Origin: an uncultured Eubacteriales bacterium
Lineage (GTDB): Bacteria; Bacillota; Clostridia; Christensenellales; Aristaeellaceae
Length of the DNA: 64,000 bases
Assembly: GCA_902778055.1 (NCBI GenBank)
Contig: CACYWL010000001.1
Span: 186,001 to 250,000 of the forward strand
Direction of reading: 5' to 3'
Position numbers and translations under genes: made by a program. Shown piece by piece: positions 17,000 through 25,070 of the stretch (the first letter of the stretch is position 1; every line of letters starts with the position of its first letter). The notes under the pieces were generated by a model. The model was not told the DNA's origin. It saw only the letters and a program-made list of their open reading frames with translations, and searched no databases.

Positions 17000-17052
17000 C
17001 AGCTTTTTAGCGCATTTTCGTAAAAAAATCGCCCACGATGCAAAAAAAGTTG

Positions 17053-17081
17053 TTGACAAGGCGAAAAAACGGGAGTATGCT
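17053..17081 (+). promoter_or_regulatory. Early rightward promoter
   Basis: TTGACA (17053-17058), a 17-base spacer and TATGCT (17076-17081) drive the Cro-like gene and probably the whole early operon. The palindrome at 17090-17104 overlaps the expected start of transcription. Confidence 0.85.
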
Positions 17082-17089
17082 TTAGCCAG

Positions 17090-17104
17090 TCGCATGGGAT
17101 GCGA
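17090..17104. promoter_or_regulatory. Operator, copy 1 (TCGCAT-N3-ATGCGA)
   Basis: A 15-base inverted repeat TCGCAT-GGG-ATGCGA just downstream of the early -10 box. The same half-sites with the same spacing recur at 17344-17360, which supports a shared repressor or Cro target. Confidence 0.7.
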
Positions 17105-17130
17105 AACCGGAAAGGAGGTGAATAAAGACC

Positions 17131-17352
17131 ATGTTCGTCAACGTGGATAAGATTCATGGGAGAATCAGAGAGCTGAAAACGAACGTTGTGGAAGTGGCCG
17201 GAAAGATGGGCATTGACAAGTCTACGCTGTATCGGAAACTGGCAAACAACGGAGCTGGGCTGACTGTGAAGGACGCTCAGCAGCTGGTGGATATCCTCCA
17301 GCTGACGGACGAAGAAGCTCTGCTGATTTTTTTTGCCCGCGAAGTCGCATGA
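17131..17352 (+). CDS. Cro-like helix-turn-helix protein
   Basis: A 73-residue protein: RIRELKTNVVEVAGKMGIDKSTLYRKLANNG is a helix-turn-helix, followed by LTVKDAQQLVDILQLTDEEALLIFF. It starts 8 bases after AAAGGAGGTG and is divergent from the repressor, the usual place for Cro. The gene end overlaps a second operator-like palindrome. Confidence 0.82.
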   Translation: MFVNVDKIHGRIRELKTNVVEVAGKMGIDKSTLYRKLANNGAGLTVKDAQQLVDILQLTDEEALLIFFAREVA

Positions 17353-17360
17353 CATGCGAC
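17344..17360. promoter_or_regulatory. Operator, copy 2 (perfect 17-base palindrome)
   Basis: GTCGCATGACATGCGAC, a perfect palindrome around the central A, contains the 15-base TCGCAT-N3-ATGCGA found at 17090. It spans the last codons and stop of the Cro-like gene and lies upstream of the next gene, so a bound protein could act as a roadblock or repress a second start. Confidence 0.65.
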
Positions 17361-17374
17361 AGGAAGGAACGAAG

Positions 17375-17542
17375 ATGAAAACAGATGTCGGTCAGATCCC
17401 GGAGGAAACCGGGAAACGGCTCGGCCAGTGCATCATCTCCGGCCTGCGGGAGTATCTGAAGCAGCCTGGGGCCAGAGAAGCGCTGGATGCCAGAACGAAA
17501 GCCAGGAACGAAAGGAGGAAAGCAGGATGCGGGAATACCTGA
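17375..17542 (+). CDS. Hypothetical small phage protein
   Basis: Fifty-five residues, starting MKTDVGQIPEETGKRLGQ after an AGGAAGGAA site. The sequence is helical and ends in a basic stretch (RTKARNERRKAG). It overlaps the next gene by 16 bases in the compact early operon. No family recognised. Confidence 0.6.
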   Translation: MKTDVGQIPEETGKRLGQCIISGLREYLKQPGAREALDARTKARNERRKAGCGNT

Positions 17543-17667
17543 TGGCGGTCTGCCAGGAGGCAGAGAGGCGCCGGGAACGCCGGGCGAAGATCCGGGACGA
17601 AGTGCTCATGGTGCTGTGCATGTTCGCCTTCGCCGGACTGTGGATTGCGGGGTGGATCGTGTGGTGA
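17527..17667 (+). CDS. Small single-pass membrane protein
   Basis: Forty-six residues starting MREYLMAVCQEAERRRE: a basic helix of about 25 residues followed by one hydrophobic segment (VLMVLCMFAFAGLWIAGWIVW) at the very C-terminus. Ribosome site AGGAAAG. Its stop overlaps the start of the next gene. Confidence 0.6.
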   Translation: MREYLMAVCQEAERRRERRAKIRDEVLMVLCMFAFAGLWIAGWIVW

Positions 17668-17846
17668 AGACGCATTACCGGAAGTTCAAGGGCTACCGCA
17701 GGTACCCGGGTCCCGGAGGCCGGCCGGTGTACTACGTGGAGATGACTCCGGAGGAAGTCGCGGGACGCCGATCACTGATCTGCTTCATCTGCGCGGTGAC
17801 TGCTGTGCTGGGAGGTGGCGTGCTGTGGCTTATGAGCATGATCTGA
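17661..17846 (+). CDS. Small membrane protein with C-terminal anchor
   Basis: About 60 residues from GTG 17661 or 17664. A basic, Tyr-rich start (HYRKFKGYRRYPGPGG) leads to a hydrophobic segment SLICFICAVTAVLGGGVLWL. It overlaps both neighbours by a few bases, as expected in a coupled operon. Function unknown. Confidence 0.55.
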   Translation: MVKTHYRKFKGYRRYPGPGGRPVYYVEMTPEEVAGRRSLICFICAVTAVLGGGVLWLMSMI

Positions 17847-18064
17847 TGCCAGACTTCCAGATGCGCTGGGTGGTCATGATCGGAGAGCTCTACATCGCAG
17901 GCCTGGGCCGGACGTATGAGGGCTACCACAAGGGAGACCGCGTCCCGATCGTCCCCGGATACGTGATCACGAAGCTGTCCAGTCACGCGATGGAGTTCAC
18001 CAGCCGGAGAGAAGCCTTCTGCCTGGCAGAAAGCATCGGAGGGAGGGCGATACGGACAAACTAA
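17846..18064 (+). CDS. Hypothetical phage protein
   Basis: Seventy-two residues starting MPDFQMRWVVMIGELYIAGL. The ATG overlaps the preceding stop as TGATG. No motif recognised. A gap of 77 bases follows, with no gene. Confidence 0.55.
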   Translation: MPDFQMRWVVMIGELYIAGLGRTYEGYHKGDRVPIVPGYVITKLSSHAMEFTSRREAFCLAESIGGRAIRTN

Positions 18065-18141
18065 AGGAGCCGCCCCTGCTGCAACAGGAACGGCCCCAGA
18101 CACAAAGTAACCACGACCATTCTACAGAAAGGAGGCTGAAA

Positions 18142-18351
18142 ATGCAAGATCTGCCAGACGCGCCCTGGATCCGTGAAGCGGAAATGAACGGCATGCCGCC
18201 ATACGATGACGGCCCGGAGCCGGTGTGTCCGATCTGCGGAAGAGAGTGTGAAACCATCTACACAGACCTGTCGGATACGGAAATTGGATGCGACAAATGC
18301 ATCCGGACAGTGGATGCCTACGAATGGGCACAGCAACATGAGGAGGAATGA
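18142..18351 (+). CDS. Small zinc-ribbon protein
   Basis: Sixty-nine residues with two Cys pairs (CPICGRECE and CDKC) spaced as a zinc ribbon, in an otherwise acidic protein. Strong AGAAAGGAGG site. The stop overlaps the ATG of the following ATPase gene, so the two are coupled. Confidence 0.65.
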   Translation: MQDLPDAPWIREAEMNGMPPYDDGPEPVCPICGRECETIYTDLSDTEIGCDKCIRTVDAYEWAQQHEEE

Positions 18352-19322
18352 AAATGATTCAGCACGGTTACGAACTTGATTTCAGCAAACAGACCTTCGG
18401 CGTGATCCTCTACGGAGCGCCCGGCATTGGAAAGACCACCCTCGCCCTGAGCGATGGAAACATGGGAGCAGATACGCTCCTGATCGACCTGGAGCACGGC
18501 GTAGGCCGGACGAATCCGATGCATCGGATGAACGCCAACGTTCTGAACGCCAGCACCTATGAAGAAGTGCTGAAGGATCTGGAAACGGATCAGGCCAAGG
18601 CCGCGAAGACCATCGTCATCGATACGGCTGGCAGTCTGGTGGACTATCTGAAAGACTGGGCCATGCGAACCAAGAATGACGCGAAGACCAAGGCCGGGCA
18701 GTTCAACGGTCTGAAGGGCTTCGGATACGTAAAGAGCGAGATGGAGAGCTTCGTCAGCAAGATCAAGACGGTCATGAACAAGAACGTGATCTTCATCTTC
18801 CACTGCGATGAGAAGCAGAACAATGACGGCAGCACCGTCCAGCGGCTCCGCTGTGAGGGCTCCTTCCGGAATACGGTGTGGACCGGCATCGACTTCGGCG
18901 CCTACATCCAGATGATCGGCAACAAACGGTATGCCTGCTTCTCTCCGGAGGATGAATTCTTCGCCAAGGGATGCCATGGCATCCAGGGCCACATCGAAAT
19001 CCCGAAGCTGGACGATGGCGTTCCGAATGACTTCATGGCCAGGCTGCTGGAAAGCGCCAGGAAGAACATGATCGAGGAGAACAACGCCGTGGCCGGCCAG
19101 ATGGAGCTGTACAAGACCACCATCGCCACCGTGAAGGAGATGCTGGAGGGCGTGACCGATCAGGACAGCGCCAACGCCTGCCTCAAGACCATCGGCAGCA
19201 TGGATCACGCGCTGACCAGCAAGAAGGAAGCCGGCGCGATGCTGAATGCCAAGTGCAAGAGTCTGGGCCTGCGGTTCGATGTGGTGACCAGGGCCTACGT
19301 TCCGGCAGGTGATGGACAGTGA
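18348..19322 (+). CDS. Sak4-like ATPase, probable single-strand annealing recombinase
   Basis: A 324-residue RecA-fold ATPase of the AAA_24 type. Walker A is GAPGIGKTT (residues 23-31), Walker B is KTIVIDTAGSLVDYL, and HCDEKQ lies at the sensor position. Such proteins act in phage recombination as Sak4-type annealing proteins, typically with SSB. The following PD-(D/E)XK nuclease and the SSB gene 1.8 kb downstream fit a phage recombination module. The C-terminal 80 residues are helical and may contact SSB or the nuclease. Confidence 0.8.
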   Translation: MKMIQHGYELDFSKQTFGVILYGAPGIGKTTLALSDGNMGADTLLIDLEHGVGRTNPMHRMNANVLNASTYEEVLKDLETDQAKAAKTIVIDTAGSLVDYLKDWAMRTKNDAKTKAGQFNGLKGFGYVKSEMESFVSKIKTVMNKNVIFIFHCDEKQNNDGSTVQRLRCEGSFRNTVWTGIDFGAYIQMIGNKRYACFSPEDEFFAKGCHGIQGHIEIPKLDDGVPNDFMARLLESARKNMIEENNAVAGQMELYKTTIATVKEMLEGVTDQDSANACLKTIGSMDHALTSKKEAGAMLNAKCKSLGLRFDVVTRAYVPAGDGQ

Positions 19323-19993
19323 AGCTGAAGATCACCAAGACGCTGATCGAGAGCTGGGCCTACACCTTCAACTGCTTCGAGGGCTATGAGGAAGACGCCT
19401 ACAACGATTTCCTCAAAACGCTGAACCGGGAAGGCATCGAACCGACAGACGCCATTAAGGCCGGCTGGGAGTTTGAAAACCTGTGCTACCGCATCGCCAA
19501 TGGTGAAAAGGTGGTCAATGAGGTTCTGCTGGACTCTGTGAATCCGGTTACCGGCGAAGTCCATGAAACCCGGGAGTATCCCCGGTACTACGATGGGGCC
19601 AAGAAGGTGGCAGACATTATCACGGGAGCGCAGTTCCAGGTGCCTGTGAGCTGTGATCTGCAGGTAGCTGGCCAGGACTTCTGGCTGTACGGGATCTGCG
19701 ATGCGGTAAAAGCCGGCGTGATCTACGATGTGAAATTCCGGATGAAGAGCCTGGGCTCGGACGATGTGTACGGCAAGTATCTGGACTGCTCCCAGCATCC
19801 GCTCTATCTGAAGGCGCTGCCGGAGGCCTTCCGGTTCGAGTATCTGGTCAGCGATGGCACGGACCTGTACGTGGAAAAGTACAACCGGCAGAACAGCAAG
19901 CCCATTGAGGAACACATCATGAATTTCTGGGCATGGCTGCACACGAAGCCGGAGCTGATGAAGATCTACCAGGAAAAGTGGGTGGTCGAATGA
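19319..19993 (+). CDS. PD-(D/E)XK nuclease-like protein
   Basis: A 224-residue protein with the Cas4/RecB-type nuclease core: WEFENLCYRIANG gives the N-terminal acidic helix, and LYGICDAVKAGVIYDVKFR holds the Asp...Asp-x-Lys active site. It starts at GTG overlapping the Sak4-like stop. Paired with a recombinase, it would process DNA ends to single strands. The four-Cys iron-sulphur cluster of Cas4 is not obvious. Confidence 0.78.
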   Translation: MKLKITKTLIESWAYTFNCFEGYEEDAYNDFLKTLNREGIEPTDAIKAGWEFENLCYRIANGEKVVNEVLLDSVNPVTGEVHETREYPRYYDGAKKVADIITGAQFQVPVSCDLQVAGQDFWLYGICDAVKAGVIYDVKFRMKSLGSDDVYGKYLDCSQHPLYLKALPEAFRFEYLVSDGTDLYVEKYNRQNSKPIEEHIMNFWAWLHTKPELMKIYQEKWVVE

Positions 19994-20553
19994 GGGCCCG
20001 GTTGGGTGAGATGTACCGCAGCCGGGACGGAACCGGCTGGGTGGTCACCTTCATCACCCAGGAGCGGATAGACGGAGATCGGTTCGATGAGCTGGCAAAG
20101 CACGACTGTGAGATCGAGATCAAGCGGTACCGGGAGAAGCGGAGCAAGAACGCAAACGCCTACTTCCACGTGCTGGTGAACAAGATCGCAGCTGAGACTC
20201 CGGAAACAGAGGATCAAGTGAAGGCCAGGCTGATCACCAGCTACGGACCACTGGCCAGAACATCCGATGGAAAGTATCTGATGTTCATCCTGCCACGGGA
20301 CGTGGACGCAACGGACTATTACAAATACGCCGTCCTGTATGACCAGCGCGAGGTAAACGGCGTGACATGCAACATGTGGAAGGTCTACAAAGACAGCCAC
20401 AAGATGGACACCAAGGAGATGGCCCGATTGATAGACGGCGCGATCCAGGAGGCCAAGGCGCTGGGAATCGAAACAGAGACGCCGGAGCAGCTGAAGAGAA
20501 TGCAGGAACAGTGGGCCGAATACGAAGCAGCTCACCCAAGGAAAGAGGGCTGA
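19990..20553 (+). CDS. NinB-like phage recombination protein
   Basis: A 187-residue protein. KRYREKRSKNANAYFHVLVNKIA recalls the NinB pattern (KKRSLDANA...), and the C-terminal TKEMARLIDGAIQEAKALGIETETPEQ is a widely shared phage motif. NinB proteins bind single-stranded DNA and modulate annealing. It sits in the recombination module and overlaps the nuclease stop as ATGA. The assignment rests on motif resemblance only. Confidence 0.6.
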   Translation: MRARLGEMYRSRDGTGWVVTFITQERIDGDRFDELAKHDCEIEIKRYREKRSKNANAYFHVLVNKIAAETPETEDQVKARLITSYGPLARTSDGKYLMFILPRDVDATDYYKYAVLYDQREVNGVTCNMWKVYKDSHKMDTKEMARLIDGAIQEAKALGIETETPEQLKRMQEQWAEYEAAHPRKEG

Positions 20554-20556
20554 CGG

Positions 20557-20835
20557 ATGGCTGAATCCATTCTGCAGGCTGAGAAGGAATGCTGGTTCTG
20601 CGGGGCCAGGGCCGGGCTGGAAAGCCATCACATTTTCGCCGGAGTGGCCAACAGGCCGATCAGTGAGAAGTACGGCCTCAAAGTCTGGCTCTGTCACCGG
20701 CACCACACCGGAGACGGCGGCGCCCAGTACGATCCGGAGAAGAGCCTGCAGCTGAAGCAGGAAGCCCAGAAGGCATTTGAAAGGATCCATGGCCATGAGC
20801 TGTGGATGAAAACCATCAGGAAGAACTACCTGTGA
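20557..20835 (+). CDS. HNH-like zinc protein
   Basis: Ninety-two residues with CWFCG near the start, then ESHHIFAGVANR and WLCHRHHTGDGG. The Cys-Cys...His-His...Cys...His-His arrangement is that of a small HNH-fold, probably zinc-binding and possibly a nicking enzyme. It follows the NinB-like gene by 3 bases. Confidence 0.65.
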   Translation: MAESILQAEKECWFCGARAGLESHHIFAGVANRPISEKYGLKVWLCHRHHTGDGGAQYDPEKSLQLKQEAQKAFERIHGHELWMKTIRKNYL

Positions 20836-20847
20836 AAGGAGATTGAA

Positions 20848-21159
20848 ATGAGCAACATCAAGCGCGGGTACCCGAACCCGAACTATACCGAGGAAGACAT
20901 CCTGACCGGAAAGGTCACGGAGGAAAACTTCCTGGAGCTGGATCCCGGACTGGTGACGGTCGAGGCCGATCACTACGAAGAGCTGGTCAGCAAGGCCGCG
21001 GCCCTGGATATCCTGACGGCCGACATTAAGAGCCTGATCGACAGCGGAGAAAGCGGCTACGGTCTGATCAATGATTCTTTGGTCCTGGCTGTGACCGGGA
21101 TGGGCGCCTATCAGCGCAAGAAGAAGATGGAGGAGGAAAAGAAGGATGGAGAGGCTTGA
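20848..21159 (+). CDS. Hypothetical phage protein
   Basis: A 103-residue protein, starting MSNIKRGYPNPNYTEEDI after AAAGGAGATTGAA and ending in a charged helix (YQRKKKMEEEKKDGEA). It overlaps the ssb start by 14 bases. No family recognised; the location suggests a replication or recombination accessory role. Confidence 0.6.
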   Translation: MSNIKRGYPNPNYTEEDILTGKVTEENFLELDPGLVTVEADHYEELVSKAAALDILTADIKSLIDSGESGYGLINDSLVLAVTGMGAYQRKKKMEEEKKDGEA

Positions 21160-21613
21160 GATAATCGGGAACCTGACCGCTGATCCGGAGATGCGCACCA
21201 CGCAGAGCGGATCCACGGTCTGCAGCTTCACGGTGGCGGTGAATCAGCCGCCGACCAAGGCCCAGCGCGACAGTGGACAGCAGCCCCCGGCGAAATTCTT
21301 CCGGGTCAGTGCCTGGGAGACGTTGGGAGACAACTGCCAGAAGTATCTGGCCAAAGGCCGGAAGGTGTTTGTGGCCGGAACGATCCGGGCCAATGCCTAC
21401 ATGGGAAGCCAGGACAACAAACCCCACGCCAGTCTGGAGATGACGGCGCAGAGCGTTGAGTTCCTGACGCCCAGAGGCGAGCAGGGAGACGCGCTGGCTT
21501 CTGGACAAGGAACCGTCGCTCCCGCAGCGCCGGCCGGTTATGCGGCCCCTCAGGCGGCTCCTGCGGTGCCTTCCGGATTCACGGCGGTGGAAACGGATGA
21601 TCTTCCGTTCTGA
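21146..21613 (+). CDS. ssb: Single-stranded DNA-binding protein
   Basis: A 155-residue OB-fold protein: MERLEIIGNLTADPEMRTTQSGSTVCSFTVAVN, FFRVSAWETLGDNCQKYLAKGRKVFVAGTI. An Ala/Pro/Gly-rich linker leads to the acidic tip DDLPF, which recruits partner proteins. It protects single-stranded DNA in phage replication and would work with the Sak4-like ATPase upstream. Confidence 0.93.
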   Translation: MERLEIIGNLTADPEMRTTQSGSTVCSFTVAVNQPPTKAQRDSGQQPPAKFFRVSAWETLGDNCQKYLAKGRKVFVAGTIRANAYMGSQDNKPHASLEMTAQSVEFLTPRGEQGDALASGQGTVAPAAPAGYAAPQAAPAVPSGFTAVETDDLPF

Positions 21614-21666
21614 TGAACCACGGGGCCGGTACCCACTCCGGCCCCTCCGAAAGGAAGTGAGTGCGG

Positions 21667-22503
21667 ATGGCATCCGAGGTGAAATGGATCAAGATCGTAA
21701 CGGACATCTTCGATGACGAAAAGATCCTGCTCATCGAGTCCATGCCGGACGCTGATGCAATCATCGTGATCTGGTTCAAGCTCCTGTGCCTGGCCGGAAA
21801 GTCCAATCAGAGCGGCGTGCTCCTGATGAATGACCGGATTCCCTACAACGATGAGATGCTGGCGCACATTTTCCGGAGACCATTGAACACCGTGCGCATG
21901 GCGCTGAAGATCTTCGAGCAGTACGGAATGATTGAGATCATCAATAATACGATCACCATTCCAAACTGGGGAAAGCACCAGCAGATGGACGCGCTAGAAC
22001 GGAAGCGTGAATACCAGCGGAACCTGATGGCAAAACGGAGGGCAGAACAGAAAAAGTTAGCTCTCTGTGATGCTAACAGTGATGCTAACGTTAGCTCTCT
22101 AGAAGAAGATATAGAAGAAGATAAAGAGATATTAACAGACTCTAAAGAGTCTGTTTGTCGGACGGGAGACGTCCGACGCATCACGGAAGCATGGAATGCA
22201 CTGGGTCTTGGACAGATTTCGAAACTGACAGGCTCCTCGAAGCGGGGCGGGATGCTCCGGGCCAGGGTGAACGAGTACGGCGCGGACGCGGTTCTGACCG
22301 CTATTGAGAAGATACGGAACAGTTCCTTCCTGCGTGGCCAGAACCGGCGAGGATGGACAATCACCTTTGACTGGTTCGTGAGGCCGAATAACTTCCCGAA
22401 GGTTCTGGAGGGCCAATACGATGACCACGAAGGAACAGCCAGCGGGTACGACCGCAGAGAAGGCGTAGATTTCACCAAGATCCTTGGAGGTGACGATGAG
22501 TGA
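21667..22503 (+). CDS. Phage replication initiator (replisome organizer)
   Basis: About 278 residues. The N-terminal domain (VKWIKIVTDIFDDEKILLIESMPDAD, VIWFKLLCLAG, ILMNDRIPY-like stretch) is the replisome-organizer winged helix. A charged linker near residues 115-165 separates it from a C-terminal domain ending in TFDWFVRPNNFPKVLEG, as in DnaD-like initiators. ATG 21667 has better spacing from GGAAG than GTG 21661. The linker DNA carries repeated GTTAGC boxes and looks like the origin. It is followed directly by a helicase loader and DnaB. Confidence 0.85.
   Translation: MASEVKWIKIVTDIFDDEKILLIESMPDADAIIVIWFKLLCLAGKSNQSGVLLMNDRIPYNDEMLAHIFRRPLNTVRMALKIFEQYGMIEIINNTITIPNWGKHQQMDALERKREYQRNLMAKRRAEQKKLALCDANSDANVSSLEEDIEEDKEILTDSKESVCRTGDVRRITEAWNALGLGQISKLTGSSKRGGMLRARVNEYGADAVLTAIEKIRNSSFLRGQNRRGWTITFDWFVRPNNFPKVLEGQYDDHEGTASGYDRREGVDFTKILGGDDE
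22056..22177. repeat. Repeat and palindrome cluster inside the initiator gene, candidate replication origin
   Basis: GTTAGC occurs four times, two in each direction: 22056, 22072, 22084 and 22090. GTTAGCTCTCT is repeated at 22056 and 22090, GATGCTAAC at 22069 and 22081, and GCTAACGTTAGC (22084-22095) is a perfect palindrome. An AT-rich stretch (22101-22136) follows, then two hairpins: CAGACTC/GAGTCTG (22136-22153) and GTCGGAC/GTCCGAC (22157-22177). This matches the iteron plus AT-rich layout of lambda-type origins within initiator genes. Confidence 0.55.
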
Positions 22504-22772
22504 CGGCAAAGGAAACCGGAATATTTCTGAACGAGCTGGCGGCGCTGTACCCGAACGTGATCCGGAAGGACAGCGATCTGAAGCTGATGGCCAACATGTG
22601 GAACGAGGCGCTGCAGGACTACGGATACGAAGAGATCCACAACGCGCTGCAGGCTTACTTCCGGAATGATTCGAGGGGCTATGTGCCCACGGCCGGACAG
22701 CTGATCGAGCTGGCCAGACCGCGAAGCTCCCTGACGCCTTCCAGCGATCACGAATTCTGGGGCTGGGGGTGA
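22500..22772 (+). CDS. Probable helicase loader (G39P-like)
   Basis: Ninety residues: FLNELAALYPNVIRKDSDLKLMANMWNEALQDYGYEEIHNALQAYF followed by YVPTAGQLIELA. This matches the small helical loader proteins (SPP1 G39P type) that carry the replicative helicase to the initiator. It starts at GTG overlapping the initiator stop and lies 4 bases before dnaB, giving the order initiator, loader, helicase. Confidence 0.75.
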   Translation: MTAKETGIFLNELAALYPNVIRKDSDLKLMANMWNEALQDYGYEEIHNALQAYFRNDSRGYVPTAGQLIELARPRSSLTPSSDHEFWGWG

Positions 22773-22776
22773 TTGA

Positions 22777-24180
22777 GTGAGTGAGATGCAGTTTGCAGAC
22801 CATTTCGCCTATAGCAATACGGATTCAGAAATGTCTGTGCTTGGAGCTGCGATGCAGGACGCGAAGGCGCTGAAGCTGGTAATTGAGATGGCTCCGGAGG
22901 AATTCACACTGCCGGAACACAGGCTGATTCTGATGGCCATGAAGAGCCTGGCAGAAGACGGAAAGCCGGTTGATCTGGTCACTATGCACGATCAGCTGAG
23001 CGCAGGAAAGAAGATCGACATCATTGGAGGCGTTGCCTACCTGATGAGGCTGATCAGTTTTACCCCGACCACGGCCAACGTGAAAACACACATCGGCATC
23101 GTCCGGGAATGCTCAGCCAGGCGGCAGCTGAAATCCATCGGAGAAGCGCTGATCAACGCCAGTGGAGACAAGGAACGGAAGATCGATGAGATCCGGGAGA
23201 AGGCGGCTCTGACCATCCGGGATGTGAAGGCCGGCGAAACCGTGAAGCTGATCAGCCAGGAAGAAGCGCTCATGATGACCTACGAGAAAATGGATGAAGC
23301 CCAAAAGCGTGAAGGCAAGCCGAATGACCGGATCATGACCGGAATCCGGGGGCTGGATAAGCGGACCGGAGGACTGGCCGGCAGCAAGCTGGTGGTGATC
23401 GGCGCGAGGCCATCCGTAGGTAAATCCATCTTCGCAATGTCGATCTGCATGAACGCAGCGAAGGCCGGAAAGCGCGTGCTGTATGTGAGCCTGGAGATGG
23501 AAGCGGATGAAATCATGGAACGTGAATTCGCCGCGGCCAGTCTGGTGCCTCTGACAGAAATCACGAGCAATGAGATCCAGGAAGAAAGCTGGATGAAGCT
23601 GGCACAGTCCATCGGGTATCTGGCCAGTCAGCAGATTTTCTACTGCACCGAAGCGGACACCGTGGAGGACATCCGGAAAGCGGCCTTCTTCCTCTTCGAG
23701 AACGGCGGGATCGATCTGATCTGTGTGGACTACATCCAGCTGATGGAAGCCACCTACGCCCGGAAACAGAACCGGCAGGAGCAGGTCGCGGAGATCAGCC
23801 GGGGGCTGAAGAAGCTGGCCCAGGAGATGAAGATCCCGATCATTGCCCTCTCCCAGCTGAACCGGAGCAGTGAAAAGACCCAGACCGGCCGGCGCGTGAA
23901 GAGGGCACCCACCATGAGCGAGGCCCGGGAAAGCGGCGCGATTGAACAGGACGCCAACATTTTCATTCTGCTGCACGATCCGGATGTGGATGAGCTGGAG
24001 GGTGATGAACTGAAGCGGACGTTCAAGAACCTGAAAGACCGGGGTATGAAGCTGATCCACGTCAACGTGGATAAGAACCGCCAGGGCAAGAAGGGATGGT
24101 TCTATGTGGCCTTCGATGGAGATCACATGCGGTTCCTCTCCCTGAGCAAGGAGGATCCCAATGAGCCGGAGCAAGGCTGA
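22777..24180 (+). CDS. dnaB: Replicative DNA helicase, DnaB family
   Basis: A 467-residue hexameric 5'-3' helicase. The N-terminal helical domain (SVLGAAMQDAKALKLVIE, FTLPEHRLILMAMKSL) precedes a RecA-fold core with Walker A GARPSVGKS (209-217), SLEME (H1a), Walker B IDLICVDYIQLM and the arginine-finger-side ALSQLNR. It starts at GTG. The C-terminus overlaps the next gene by 20 bases. Confidence 0.95.
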   Translation: MSEMQFADHFAYSNTDSEMSVLGAAMQDAKALKLVIEMAPEEFTLPEHRLILMAMKSLAEDGKPVDLVTMHDQLSAGKKIDIIGGVAYLMRLISFTPTTANVKTHIGIVRECSARRQLKSIGEALINASGDKERKIDEIREKAALTIRDVKAGETVKLISQEEALMMTYEKMDEAQKREGKPNDRIMTGIRGLDKRTGGLAGSKLVVIGARPSVGKSIFAMSICMNAAKAGKRVLYVSLEMEADEIMEREFAAASLVPLTEITSNEIQEESWMKLAQSIGYLASQQIFYCTEADTVEDIRKAAFFLFENGGIDLICVDYIQLMEATYARKQNRQEQVAEISRGLKKLAQEMKIPIIALSQLNRSSEKTQTGRRVKRAPTMSEARESGAIEQDANIFILLHDPDVDELEGDELKRTFKNLKDRGMKLIHVNVDKNRQGKKGWFYVAFDGDHMRFLSLSKEDPNEPEQG

Positions 24181-25015
24181 GAAGCTGGAATTCGCCAAGG
24201 CCTGTGAAAGGATCGAAAAGCGCGGCGGTGATGTGCTGGCCTACGTGGAGCGGGAGTATCCCAGCTATACGCCACGAGCCACATGGTACATGCTGCAGCG
24301 CGAGTATCTGAACCGGAAGCAGATGACCGAAGGCAGACCCAAAGAGAACCGAGGTGAGAAAGACATGGGAAAGATGATGGACATGGCAAACGAGGTCATG
24401 GATGCCTACGCCAGGGGCGAAAACATCTACGACTGGCTGGAAGCGCACGGATACGCCAATGCGAGCAGCACGTGGTTCCAGCTGAAGCAGGCCGCGAAGA
24501 AGAACGATCCGGAGCTGTACGCCCGGATGTGCGAAGCCCGGATGGATCGGAGGAAACCGAAGGAATCGAAGCCTGAGGTCATTCCGCGGGAGCCGGAGGA
24601 AAAGCCGAAGGAAATCCCGCTTCCCGGCGAGGCGCTGCCGGTGACGGTGCGCGGGAAAAGGATTACGACCTGCTGTGCGCCGGCCAGAGAAAGCGGCGTG
24701 ACTGTGCCGGATGAAATTCCGGAGGAAATAAAGAAGGATGATGCCTTCAAGAAGGTTGCGGAGGCCATGAAGAAAGTGGTTTGTACCGGAAAAAATGACC
24801 CGGAGCCCATGGAGGTTGTCGGCGTACGGAGCCGGGTGAAGGGCTACTACATGAAGGCCGAAGTCAATCCCACACTGACGAACGGAGCCGAATACGTGCA
24901 TCTGATCTGGCGGGATCTGGTGACCCGGGAAGAGCGGTCCATCGGACTGTCGGTGGAGGAATGGAAGCGGCTGGCGGAGGAGATCCCGCAGGCCATGAAA
25001 CAGCTCGGATTTTGA
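24161..25015 (+). CDS. Hypothetical phage protein with two HTH-like repeats
   Basis: A 284-residue protein. Two similar blocks are seen: GDVLAYVEREYPSYTPRATW with MLQREYLNR, and ENIYDWLEAHGYANASSTWF with QLKQAAKK; both resemble short helix-turn-helix units. A Pro/Glu/Lys linker (about residues 130-165) leads to a separate C-terminal domain. DNA binding is likely but the target is not known. It overlaps dnaB. Confidence 0.6.
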   Translation: MSRSKAEKLEFAKACERIEKRGGDVLAYVEREYPSYTPRATWYMLQREYLNRKQMTEGRPKENRGEKDMGKMMDMANEVMDAYARGENIYDWLEAHGYANASSTWFQLKQAAKKNDPELYARMCEARMDRRKPKESKPEVIPREPEEKPKEIPLPGEALPVTVRGKRITTCCAPARESGVTVPDEIPEEIKKDDAFKKVAEAMKKVVCTGKNDPEPMEVVGVRSRVKGYYMKAEVNPTLTNGAEYVHLIWRDLVTREERSIGLSVEEWKRLAEEIPQAMKQLGF

Positions 25016-25070
25016 ACGAAATCACAGGATTTCATGCAAATACAGATTAACGAAAAGGAGACGAAAAAAG

